The notes beneath the pieces were generated by a model. The model was not told where the DNA came from, did no database searches, and saw only the letters and a list, made by a program, of their open reading frames with translations. 64,000 bases of DNA from Adiantum capillus-veneris (Eukaryota; Streptophyta; Polypodiopsida; Polypodiales; Pteridaceae): assembly GCA_014529385.2 (NCBI GenBank), contig CM043962.1:121665970-121729969 (forward strand). The letters are read 5' to 3'. Position numbers and translations under genes: made by a program. Positions 1-57,072 of the stretch are shown here, piece after piece (within the stretch, counting starts at the first letter, position 1; each line of letters begins with the position of its first letter).

Positions 1-100
1 TTCCAAAGCCTCATGGTGCTTCATCTTTAGTACCTCTAATTTATAGTGGGTTTTCCTCAATTTGAGGTTTCCCACTTGTAAATTCAATCAAGATTTACCA

Positions 101-160
<60 letters not shown>

Positions 161-867
161 AGAATAATTGTGAAAAGGTGCATCCCCCTTTCCATAAGTG
201 AGGGGATCTCCTTGTGTTGAGAAACAGGTTTGGGCTTCCAATATTGAAAGGGAATTCAATTTTGAGAAGGCACATTAGAGATTCAGATGTACATTACCAA
301 GCATCAATGCTGATGTTTGTTTGCTCATACTGCTCAAATAGCATAAGAAATTGTAAGGTTTGGGATACCATCACAAGTTTATAGAAGAGTATTGTTTTGT
401 GAATGGAAACTGTAAAGCACACGACTATCCAAGAGGTAATTTATAGCAAGACTAAAAGGCACATCTGAACATCGTTGTACTCTGGTGGTGGTGGTTCACT
501 TGGTGTTTGACCCTTTTGTCCAAAGAAAGTGGGAAATGTGCAAAGAGTCTTGGTCTTGCATTTCTTCTTCTGTTTGCTTAATGCCATGAGCTTGTGTATC
601 TGGGACTCCTTGCTGCTCACGTTGCCTTTGTGGAGGTGTTGGCTCACTTTGAGCTAGAGGTGTGATTGTGACCGAAGAGGTGAATGAATGGGTACATCTT
701 GATGTTGCTCCTCCTCCGTGTCTCTCGTCTTCTCTTTACCTTTGCTCCCTTCAACCTGTAACTTAGCTCTAGCTCCTAGAGCTGCCTTTCTTTGCTCTTC
801 AACTACTCTGAGCACTTCTTCCTTTTGTATGTATATCTTTTCATCACCTTCTGCTGTGCTTCTGCAG
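1..867. other. no recognisable gene; contains a (TG)n run
   Basis: Apart from the (TG)n run at about 109-157, nothing here was recognised. The minus-strand reading from about 441 to 860 is Gln/Glu/Lys-rich but broken by stops. Confidence 0.5.
109..157. repeat. (TG)n microsatellite
   Basis: Uninterrupted TG dinucleotide run of about 49 bp. Confidence 0.95.
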
Positions 868-1102
868 CCTCACATGTTGATATTAGTGCACTCCAGGCCA
901 GTACGGTGATCAGTTCATTCCTAGGGTTTGATAAGTGCATCACTTTACATACCTCAACTCATGGTTTTTTCAAACAAGAGTTTACAGAGGTAGCCAAAAA
1001 AATCAAGGTGATTCCTCTCCGTTTTTTTAATATTTTTTAGCTGATTGAGGCATTTGAGTCCATATCTTGCTCTCTTCCTCCCCATGTTTGGCTTGTTTAG
1101 CT
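868..1102 (+). CDS. possible exons of an unidentified plus-strand gene
   Basis: 868-989 is bounded by a good acceptor (TGTGCTTCTGCAG) and a possible donor (AGAG|GTAGCC). It reads openly as SHVDISALQASTVISSFLGF and onward. A second stretch from 1041, after a T-rich acceptor (TATTTTTTAG), continues in phase as LIEAFESISCSLPPHV and then meets TAG. No family was recognised. If real, the gene would converge on IMP4. It could equally be a pseudogene or chance reading. Confidence 0.22.
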
Positions 1103-1657
1103 GATTACTTTATCCCCGTCCATCATGAAATATGGATCTATTTGGGGAGCGGGAAAGTAGATGAATCATTATGCGATTATTCTAATTCATCAAGCATTCG
1201 AAAAGATGCCATTAAAAATTGGCCTCAATTACAGTTTACTTTGATTGAGTGCATGGATGATGAAGCCACCTCCCAGAGATGCTGAATGACACTGCAGGAT
1301 CTGTAAGACAGATAATGAATTTCTGCTCTCCCCAACAACTATGAACACGTCAACAACTCAAGGACAACTCAAGGGAACAAACTGCGCTGACGAGAAGAAA
1401 AGACAGAAGAAGAGTTGAAAACACTAGTTGGAACCAGATATAATCATCCAATAACTCACCTTCGCCACAACCTGTGCTATAAACAAGAACTCTCACATTC
1501 TACATGATAATTTCTCCAGAATGAATGAGATGTGAAGCCCCAAGTAGGTGTTCCAACAAAATAAGCCTTGACTGAATGGTATAGAAATGGCCCAACTAAA
1601 CAAAAACTGCCTTGAGAATGGTACAGAGATACGTCATGTCGAATGTTAAGTATCACC

Positions 1658-48448
<46,791 letters not shown>

Positions 48449-48560
48449 CGCGCCCTTACCTTCAGCAGCAGGCTGGGTAGCAGCTGCTCAACTAATTTCA
48501 AAACTTTCAAACCGTAAAACCCTCTACCCTTTACGACATCAATCAAATAACGAATGGCAA
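48449..48560 (-). promoter_or_regulatory. IMP4 5' flank with a telo-box-like motif
   Basis: Immediately upstream of the start codon. AAACCCT (plus strand 48517-48523) resembles the plant telo-box core that is common upstream of ribosome-biogenesis genes. No convincing TATA box is seen. The regulatory role is inferred from the motif and the gene class only. Confidence 0.3.
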
Positions 48561-49555
48561 TGGTGGTGATAAGCACTATGAGCTCATAGGCTTTCTAAAA
48601 GAAGCCTCAGAGGAGAGGAGAATAATTATTAGGAGAGTTAAGTTACGCATACTTTCAATGTTTTCAGTGATGATTGAAATTTATGTTAAGTGTTATTTTG
48701 ATTCTAAAATATTAAATAGATCTTTTTGGCTTGCCCCTTTGGCCTTAGTGATGCTTTTCCCTTTTGCTAATATAAAATAGATTTTTTTCTTTTTTGAAAT
48801 TGATTAATTTATGGTTGATGCATGGAATTAGTCATTCTTTTATTTGTCGAAAGAGAAATCATGAGATGGAAATTGTGTTAGTAGTTGGAGCCTCTTAGCC
48901 TATATTTACTTGGAATCTACATAGGGTCCTCACATCCCTTCTTCATTTTGTTGAGGCAGCCCGAAGTAAAACCTTAAAAACATCACGAGTCGAGCTCGCA
49001 ACATCAAATTCTGCATTGAAATTTCTTCGTTAACCATCCCACTTCGATGTCCATAGTCCGATCCCTTTTGTATATTTTGTTTCTTTGCAGCTCACCTATT
49101 GTTGTCAATGAACACATAGGCAGGCACGCACTGGCTTTTTGCACACGACACCCACCACGGTACTCCTCTGCTTGCCACTTCCCCTAGCCACCCGTCAATT
49201 GCTTGCCCACTTGTTCTCTCCACGTCGTTGGCTCGTCTCCATTGCCCTTCGCTTCAGTTTTTGAGAGGGTATCTATTCTACTAATGATGTATTTTTGGAA
49301 TAAAATCCAACTGGTACGGGGTACCCCCTACTGGCTCTTCACGGGGACAGTTATGGAGCGAGTTTTTTATTTATTTTTTTATCCCACCACCACTACCTCC
49401 CATTGCCGCCCCTTAGCACCCATTGCCACCACCAACTTAGCCCACCACTGGTGGTTATTGGTGCTAGCTTACTACCACCATGTGCCGCCCCTAATCTGAC
49501 AACGATAGCCCATTGCTTCCCCTCCCTCCGATGGAGTAGCCAAGAACCTCCTCCT
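48561..49555. other. no gene or repeat recognised
   Basis: AT-rich then C-rich sequence without a supported gene. Confidence 0.4.
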
Positions 49556-49645
<90 letters not shown>

Positions 49646-49684
49646 GGGTGTGTGTGTGTGTGTGTGTGCGTGTGCACGCGCACA
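49556..49684. repeat. compound (TG)n-(CT)n-(TG)n microsatellite
   Basis: TG run (about 49560-49588), CT run (49596-49643) and second TG run (49648-49670). Confidence 0.9.
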
Positions 49685-49688
49685 CGTT

Positions 49689-49840
49689 AATAAAAAGAGG
49701 AAAATGGTATAACCTTTCTATCACCCAAGTGTGGTAGATTGGTTATGCCATTTCCCTCTCGAATAACAGGTCTTGAGTTCAACTACCGTATCTTTGAGGT
49801 CTCTTGGGATAGTTTCCTACGATGTTGAAATCCTCTTCTT
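49689..49840 (+). mobile_element. SINE, copy 1 of a dimer
   Basis: tRNA-like head: A-box-like GTGGTAGATTGG (49731-49742) and B-box-like GAGTTCAACTACC about 45 bp downstream, the internal pol III promoter arrangement. The tail is GGTCTCTTGGGATAGTTTCC, TACGATGTTGAAAT and TTC repeats. Confidence 0.65.
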
Positions 49841-49863
49841 CTCGAGTGTGTGTGGTGTGTGTC

Positions 49864-50034
49864 AAATAAAAAGAGGAAAACGGTATAACCTTTCTATCAC
49901 TCAAGTGTGGTAGATTGGTTATGTCATTTCCCTCTTGAATAAAAAGTCTTGAGTTCAACTCCCGTCGTTGAGGTCTCTTGGGATAGTTTCCTACGACGTT
50001 AAAATCTTCTTCTTCTTTCCCTTCCTCCATATCT

Positions 50035-50036
<2 letters not shown>
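49864..50036 (+). mobile_element. SINE, copy 2 of a dimer
   Basis: Same structure as copy 1, about 175 bp downstream in direct orientation, with B-box-like GAGTTCAACTCCC (49951-49963). It ends CTACGACGTTAAAATC and TTC repeats, then runs into (CT)n. Confidence 0.65.

Positions 50037-50107
<71 letters not shown>
50037..50107. repeat. (CT)n microsatellite
   Basis: CT run joining the SINE tail to a LINE fragment. Confidence 0.95.
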
Positions 50108-50110
<3 letters not shown>

Positions 50111-50470
50111 ATGGATAGATTACCCCCTTTCCATGTGTTCACTGGACACACCCTCTTTGTCTCTCACACGGACAGAGATCACTCAACTCATCAGAGAGGA
50201 CTTGATTCAGTTAGACACTAGGAGGACATGGATACAGCCTATGGTTGTGGTTGACACAAAGAGGGCTTTCTACAGAGAGCATGTCCTTGAGCTTACAGAG
50301 GATGGCTTTGTGACCATACCCGACTAAATGAACACTCATCTATCCCATGGATTACGATGTGTTATTGGACAGATGTGCACATCATCACATCAGTTAGAGA
50401 TTGAGGCTGGCAGGTCTAGAGGAGTACCAACAAAGGCTAGGGTTGAGAGAGAGCGAGGTGTGGAGAGAGA
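50108..50470 (+). pseudogene. LINE ORF2 C-terminal fragment 1
   Basis: Begins GACATGGATAGATTACC just after (CT)n. It codes SLSLTRTEITQLIREDLIQL, DTRRTWIQP, then MNTHLSHGLRCVIGQ and SSHQLEIEAG, equal to copy B residues before the zinc finger. It ends in GAGAGAG repeats. Confidence 0.8.
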
Positions 50471-50636
50471 GAGAGAGAGAGATGGGGGGGATGCCTTTTT
50501 TTTCCTTTAAAAGAGGGAGAGAGTGGGGGGGAAGGGGGTGCCTTAGGGAAAAAAAGAAAAAAAAACCCATGCCAAAGCAATAGCTCTATTAAGGCATTCC
50601 CCCCCCCCTCCCCTCTCTCCCTCTCACAATTTCTAA

Positions 50637-50657
50637 CCCCCCCCCCCCCCCCCCCCC

Positions 50658-50738
<81 letters not shown>
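50637..50738. repeat. poly-C then (CT)n
   Basis: About 22 C's followed by a ~78-bp CT run. Confidence 0.95.
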
Positions 50739-50740
<2 letters not shown>

Positions 50741-50741
50741 A

Positions 50742-50878
50742 CACCTCGCTCTCTCTCAACCCTATCTTGTGTTGGTACTCCTCTAAATCTGTCAACCTCA
50801 ATCTCTAATTGATGTGATGATGTGCGCATCTGTCCAGTAACACATTGTAATCCATGGGATAGATGAGTGTTCATGTAA

Positions 50879-50880
<2 letters not shown>
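50742..50880 (-). pseudogene. LINE ORF2 C-terminal fragment 2
   Basis: Minus strand MNTHLSHGLQCVTGQMRTSS and EIEVDRFRGVPTQDRVERER; flanked by (CT)n on both sides. Confidence 0.75.
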
Positions 50881-50941
<61 letters not shown>

Positions 50942-50981
50942 TTTTCTATCCCTCTATATCTTCCCACTCTCTCTTTGCCTC

Positions 50982-51017
<36 letters not shown>
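50881..51017. repeat. (CT)n-rich block
   Basis: Two CT runs (about 50884-50941 and 50986-51017) with CT-rich sequence between. Confidence 0.9.
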
Positions 51018-51020
<3 letters not shown>

Positions 51021-51352
51021 CCTAGCCTCTGATTGTACTCCTCTAAATCTCCCAATCACAATCCTCTAATTGATGTGATGATGTGCGCATATGTCCAATA
51101 ACACATCGTAATCCATGGGATAGATGAGTGTTCATGTAGGTAGGTCTGGTCACAAAACCATCCTCTTTAAGCTCAAGGAGATGCTCTCTGTAGAAATCCA
51201 TCTTTGGCACACGCATAGGATGTATCCATGTCCTCCTAGTGTCTAGCTGAATCAAGTCATGTCTGATGAGCTGAGTGATCTTGGTGTGTGTGAGAGACAA
51301 GGAGGGTGTGTCTAGTGAATACTTGAAAAGGGGGTAATCTATCCATGTCAAA
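51018..51352 (-). pseudogene. LINE ORF2 C-terminal fragment 3
   Basis: Minus strand DTPSLSLTHTKITQLIRHDL, LDTRRTWIHPM, MNTHLSHGLRCVIGHMRTSS. It starts at the same GACATGGATAGATTACC border beside (CT)n as fragment 1. Confidence 0.8.
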
Positions 51353-51357
51353 GGAAG

Positions 51358-51368
51358 AGAGAGAGAGA

Positions 51369-51467
<99 letters not shown>

Positions 51468-51538
51468 GGGGCCAGGGAGAGAGAGGGGAAGACAAGAGAG
51501 AGGTGACAGGGGTGGGACACACACAACACGGGAGAGGA

Positions 51539-51595
<57 letters not shown>
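51358..51595. repeat. very long poly-G tracts
   Basis: AG run (51358-51370), then ~96 G's broken by single T's (51371-51466), a 74-bp spacer, then an unbroken 54-G run (51541-51594). G-quadruplex potential is high; assembly error is possible. Confidence 0.9.
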
Positions 51596-53350
51596 ATAGA
51601 GTGATAGAAAAAGGGAGTGGAGGACCTTTAGGAAGGGAGGGGTTTTGGTGGAGGACAAGATGGAAGAAGGGAAGGCAGTTATAGGAGTAGATGGAGAAAG
51701 GAGGTGGAGGAGAGGGAGGATGTTGGAGGAGGAGGCGAAGAGGAGGAAGCACATGGGCGGTGAGTGGAGAAGAGGAGGTAGGGACGGCGGTCCTCAAAAA
51801 AAAAAAAAGGCTCGCTCTAAGACCTAACTCGCTCTTCACCCACTTCATTAGGTGGAATCTTCAAAGATTGAAGATTCCACCTCACGTTACCCTAATTGCA
51901 CTCTCTAAAATTTAAATTCAAGAATCAGCATGCATGAATCGACCTTGTAACTTGAGCCTCGAGAAAAGACTTTGCACGCTGACCAATCCTTGCTGCTAAT
52001 GCAAGGGCATGCATTAAAAAAAACCATCAACCCTTGCGCCCTTCTATGTCCCTGCCTCCCGACACTGCCACCGCCCCTCACTGACTTCGCCCACCACGTG
52101 GGGCCCTTCTTGCTACCTCCCTACGGCCCCATTTGCCGTGGGTTTTTGGCCACAAGTCCATGGTTGCCTTGTGTTTAGCTTGCCTCCATGCCCGTCATGT
52201 GCCTTCTATCTCACCAATAGCTGCACTGGCACTACCTGACTTTGCACAACTGCTACCCATCATCTTGCCACCCTGTCTCCACCAGCCACTTGTCCAGAGC
52301 TGCTCGTGGCATTGGTTTGTCCCTCCCTTTTCTTTTTATTGATAAACCATCCAAAAGTATCCTTCTTTATTCTTACTTAAAGAAATAGGTTCAATTCAAA
52401 CCCCACCCCCCCCCCCCCCCAACCCCCAAAATGCCACCTCATAAGTGCCTTTTCATTCCCTTCCCAAGCAAGCCTTTTTCTCTTCAACTCAAGTGAAGGG
52501 ATCTTTGTTGATTCCCATTAAAATGAAATGGGTTCAGACCTACTGGCGGCTTCTTAATTATATTACTACATCCATAAGATTCCTCCTTCCCATCCTCATG
52601 TTCAAGCAACATTGAAACTCATCTCTCTCATCCTCTAGAAGGTAGTGTGTAGGATTCGAACACTCACGGACACAGACAACATCCATTACACAACTCACAT
52701 AACCAACCCAACTTCCAGTTGATGATGATGCTAATTATAAACCACACCATTAAAAGATGGTGAAACCTGCACCAACAGCATGTCGCTCCCTCCCTTCCAT
52801 GTCTGTTATCCCCCATCTCGCTTCGCTAACACCTCGCATCAACGAAGATTCTTTCCCATTTTTGAATTAATCCCAGCTTGTCCCCTACTACTACCTCCGA
52901 CTGGAATTACAATCACAAGTCTATGCTAGAGGCAAACTTGATCAATCGGAATGCATTTCTAGGCTAACCTTAGAGCTAATGATGCAAGTGTTTCGTATTA
53001 TTTGACCAAAGTGTCTAAAAGGTATGCGTTTGGAATGTACTTATAGCATTTTTTAGTTTTCAAAGAATATTGTGAAGTGATGTTTGAGTTTGATGGAGAC
53101 TTGTATATGTACCATTTGTTAAGTTTGTGAACTACTTGGGCATCCACTATCTCTAGAGGCACCATGTGGGTCTAATTTATGTGCACAAGCTAAAATTTCA
53201 TCCTACATAGTGTGAGCATCAGTCATACTTAGATCTTTCAATTAGAGTTCCTTGACCACAGCTTATGATCCGTTGCACATCACCCTATAACCCACATGGT
53301 TTACTCGCACAACCCATAGTCCTACAATCAATTGCCCTTATCATCACAAA
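51596..53350. other. no gene recognised
   Basis: Purine-rich on the left (51600-51800), then C-rich and AT-rich sequence with a poly-C tract (52404-52421). No supported coding region. Confidence 0.45.
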
Positions 53351-53352
53351 TC

Positions 53353-53355
<3 letters not shown>

Positions 53356-53416
<61 letters not shown>
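53356..53416. repeat. (CT)n microsatellite
   Basis: Pure CT run. Confidence 0.95.
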
Positions 53417-53417
<1 letters not shown>

Positions 53418-53616
53418 AGTTTCAGTCTCTATCCCTCCGTCTACCTCTCCTGCTCTCTTTCCCTACTATCTCAATGTCACATTAGCTAAGAAGTCCTCCT
53501 AACAACCATGCTTGGCCGATAGCTTTGGCTACATTTTCCTATCTAAGTATCTCCCCACTCTCCCAGTTTCTACTGCACCCAATCCCCTCCCACCCTATAT
53601 CCCTCCTTTAACCCCC

Positions 53617-53693
<77 letters not shown>

Positions 53694-53700
53694 CTCTGCC
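53617..53700. repeat. poly-C (36 nt) then (CT)n
   Basis: Same poly-C followed by CT arrangement as at 50637 and 5579. Confidence 0.95.
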
Positions 53701-53939
53701 CGCCCTTCCTACCCCATATTCCTCCCCCCCCTCTCTTTACTGGATTTTGAGGATGCAGGGGAGTGCAAACAAGTTTTTCTATGATGTTGGTTCAGAAAAA
53801 CCTTTTTCCCCATTCTAGAGGAGACAATTAAACTAGCATTTTGCTCAATGTCCTAAGAAGTTAAGATGCCCTAAGAAATCTTGATACTAACAACCTTGCT
53901 TGGCCGATAGCTTTCGCCACATTTAGAATTTTTCAATGG

Positions 53940-53971
<32 letters not shown>

Positions 53972-54400
53972 CAAGTTTCATATTCACGTAATCACAATTT
54001 TTCTTTGTGATCACACACTTAATTACCAAAATTCTCAATTCACAACTCTTCACATTCACAAAAAATGACAAATGTGACCTGAAGGGAACCTGGTGGACCG
54101 GTTAAATTTGCTCATTGGTACAACGGCCTAGCTCGGCGTGCCCGAGCGGACTATCTTAGCAGCCTGTAGGGTAGTGTAATTGATGAGCCCGACGCTCTGC
54201 CTGGTGAACCCTCTAGGTTTTGTACAAGGGGTCTCTGGGGGGGGTCCTCCTCCTCACAATTTCCAAGCTTCTGAACTCCCAAGCTCTCCCAAGCCCTCCC
54301 AAGCCAAATAATAATTAATTGTATAATCCTTACCTTAATTTTATGGTGTGATTTATATGCTATAAATTTTTGTTTTAATGTTTTTTGATTTTTTTTTTAA
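53701..54400. other. no gene recognised
   Basis: Holds a GA run (53943-53971) and otherwise unplaced sequence. Confidence 0.4.
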
Positions 54401-54419
54401 TTTTTAAAGGGTGCCGATC

Positions 54420-55185
54420 TTGGCCTTCATGTCGGCATCGGTCTTATTGTTGGACCGAAAGTGTCGTTGTGAAATGCTAGACCAGCACAATCATTCTTGA
54501 GTTATAAGTAGTCAATCAATTTGTGTACGGCATCGGTTCTACTTTGGACCAAAAGTGCCATTGTTGAACATGGTGGTTCAGTCTGACTTATGGGTTAGTT
54601 CTATTAGTCTTGTTGTCGACATTCAATCTATTATTGGATTGGGAGTGTCGTTATACAAGCTAATAGGCTGCTTTCTATGTCTTGTGTGTAACATATGTAT
54701 ACGTGCTTTTAAGCTAGTTTGGTGTTGCTTTCGACATCAACTCTACTATTGGGTTGGAGTTGTCTTTAGTTTCATTAAATGATGCCCTACTTTTTAGGCT
54801 AGTCCAGTGTTGATTTTGGCATCAACTCTACTATTGGGTTGGAGTTGTCATTAGTATCATTGATGATGCCTTGCTTTTTAGGCCTACGGTTAGTTTAGTG
54901 TTGCTCTCGACATCAGCTCTACTATTGGGTTGGAGTTGCCGTTAGTCTCATTGAATGATTCCTTGCTTTTTAGGCTAGTTCAATTTTGCTCTCAGGATTA
55001 GCTCTACTATTGAGCTAGAGTTATTGTTAGCCCATTGAATGATGCCCTGCTTTTTAGGCTAGTTCAATGTTGTTGTCGGCATTATTTCTGCTATTGGGCT
55101 AGAGTTGTCGTTAGTTTCATTGAATGATGCCCTACTCTTTAATCTAACTCAATGGTTGCTAGAGTTGTCGCTAGTTTCATTGAAT
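54420..55185. repeat. minisatellite, ~85-bp unit
   Basis: At least five, perhaps eight, diverged direct copies. Typical unit words are TGATGCCCTGCTTTTTAGGC, TAGTTCAATGTTG, CTACTATTGGGTTGGAGTTG and TCGTTAGTTTCATTGAA. Units start near 54780, 54863, 54955, 55039 and 55124, with looser copies to the left. Confidence 0.75.
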
Positions 55186-55617
55186 GATACTCATATTTGT
55201 TTTCAAAAATTCTAGTTATGTTGTCCTTAAAAATCATGGAGACACCGGATTTGGAGATGGAATTTTTTGTATAGTGATGGATTCTATTTCTATTTCTCTC
55301 TCACTTGTCGACTCTCTCTAAGTACTCATGGACCAATTGGTATGGTGCACACATGATTTAAATCATTGTCGTGTAGTGATAAATTGATTCAAGTGATGTT
55401 TTCAAAGTCATAAATGGTCATCATCTATTACTTATGTATATCCAACATGGTGGTGTTAATATTATTGTCATTTTTTTCCTTGGATGCTTAATTACCACGC
55501 AATGGTATCGCATGTGATGCACATAATTTTTTGTTGTTAAGTGTAATGAATGTCACTCAATGAGACATTTAAATGTGTTCTTGTTAGGCACAAACAGATG
55601 AAAAAAAATTCAAAAAA

Positions 55618-56208
55618 GTGTATGACCGCTTATGCTCACTTGCAGATGCATCTGGCCCAAACGAACAAAGGAGAGTTGCTGCGTGGACCTCTGAGTGGGC
55701 ACCAACCAACGACAAGCAATGGAAAGACATCAATAGAGGCGTCACCACAGAGATGGTTAAGGAAGCATTCCCAACTGTGTTTGAATTCTTCATCCGTAAG
55801 GGGAGATTGAAGTTGGACATATGCATTGTGCCAGATATTCGCATGCATGCAGAGGCCATATACCTTGCTTGCACAAGCAGTACCCTAAACCACATGGGTT
55901 TTCCCATGTGGTTTGCAAAGATGTTATACATACAATATGTTCTACATGAGCCAGTGGGCTCCAATAGCAAGGCCCCCAACAAAGCCATAATGGGTATCCA
56001 CAGTGAGACGGTTACAATATCACGACAAGAGGTGAAATATGCATTGGTTGGCACCACTATGCAAACACATGATGTTGTGAAGGAGTTAGAGGTGCAGCTA
56101 CGTACCTCCATACAGACGATGGGGGCCTGTGACACAAATGACTCTAAAGAGTTACAGAGAGACATCAAGCTCCTTAGGTGTGAGCTCCCTCAAATGGAGG
56201 AGCGATGA
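55618..56208 (+). CDS. unidentified open frame, 196 codons
   Basis: MYDRLCSLADASGPNEQRRV opens a frame with a normal amino-acid mix and a Lys/Glu-rich C-terminus (DVVKELEVQL, KELQRDIKLLRCELPQMEER) that may form a coiled coil. No catalytic motif or known family was recognised. It could be an exon or accessory ORF of a transposon, since everything around it is repeat. A further open frame (56205-56468) overlaps its end out of frame. No promoter or terminal repeats could be tied to it. Confidence 0.35.
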   Translation: MYDRLCSLADASGPNEQRRVAAWTSEWAPTNDKQWKDINRGVTTEMVKEAFPTVFEFFIRKGRLKLDICIVPDIRMHAEAIYLACTSSTLNHMGFPMWFAKMLYIQYVLHEPVGSNSKAPNKAIMGIHSETVTISRQEVKYALVGTTMQTHDVVKELEVQLRTSIQTMGACDTNDSKELQRDIKLLRCELPQMEER

Positions 56209-57072
56209 CAACAACTGACGATCATGAGCATGATCAAGTATCCCAACACATTGCGGCCACCTCCAACTTACACACGAGATTTTGTGGGTCCTTGCTCAAA
56301 TTGCGGCAACTTATTCCACAACTGGAGTGGTCACTACTGAATAGCTTGCGGCCATATGTATCATTTCCCATGTCTCATGCAGAGCATGGTGAACAAGGAG
56401 TGCCATACAAGGCATTAACAAGTTTGTGCATTCCATGTTCAAAATGGAGAAAGACTATCAACGCTTAGTGGCTGCCATTGCAAGACAAAGAGAAGCTGTT
56501 TTGGACAACTTAAATTTATCGTTATGGACGCCAAAACTGGAGTGAAAGTTGTAGAACATGCCTTGTAAAACTTGTAGCGACTTTTTGAATCATTGTATAT
56601 GATACTTTTGTTTACAAAAATTTTGGTTGCAAAAGAGTATCATTGTGTTTAATGTGTTTTGCAAGCTACGAGTAACGAAACAAGTGGATAAAGTGTGCTG
56701 CGAACGTTTTGATAGACATCATTAAAGAAATAGTTTCCATTAACAAAAAATGCAAAAATTACAATGATTCAAGTGATGTTTTCAAACTCATTAATTGATT
56801 TAAGTGATGTTTTTAAAGTCATAATGGTGAAATGTCATTAATTGTGTATATCCAACATGGTGATCCTAATGTTAGTGTCTTGAATGTACTTAAACTCCAG
56901 TGGTGATAGACAATAACGTAGTAGTTGACAATGGTGATAAAAAATGGTGGTAAACATGACTTGTCACTCAAACTTGTAAATGTAAAACTCTGATGGTGAT
57001 AGAATTAAAAGCAACAGATCCAACTTACAAAGTGGTTCCCACGGCCTGCAATTTACAACTAAACATGGCTTG

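Noticed and set aside
51043-51848. Poly-proline and poly-glycine open frames
   Set aside because: Artefacts of the poly-G tract; only the LINE-coded part (51018-51352, minus) is meaningful.
54110-54240. Possible tRNA gene or tRNA-derived repeat
   Set aside because: Some box-like words are present but no cloverleaf could be drawn.
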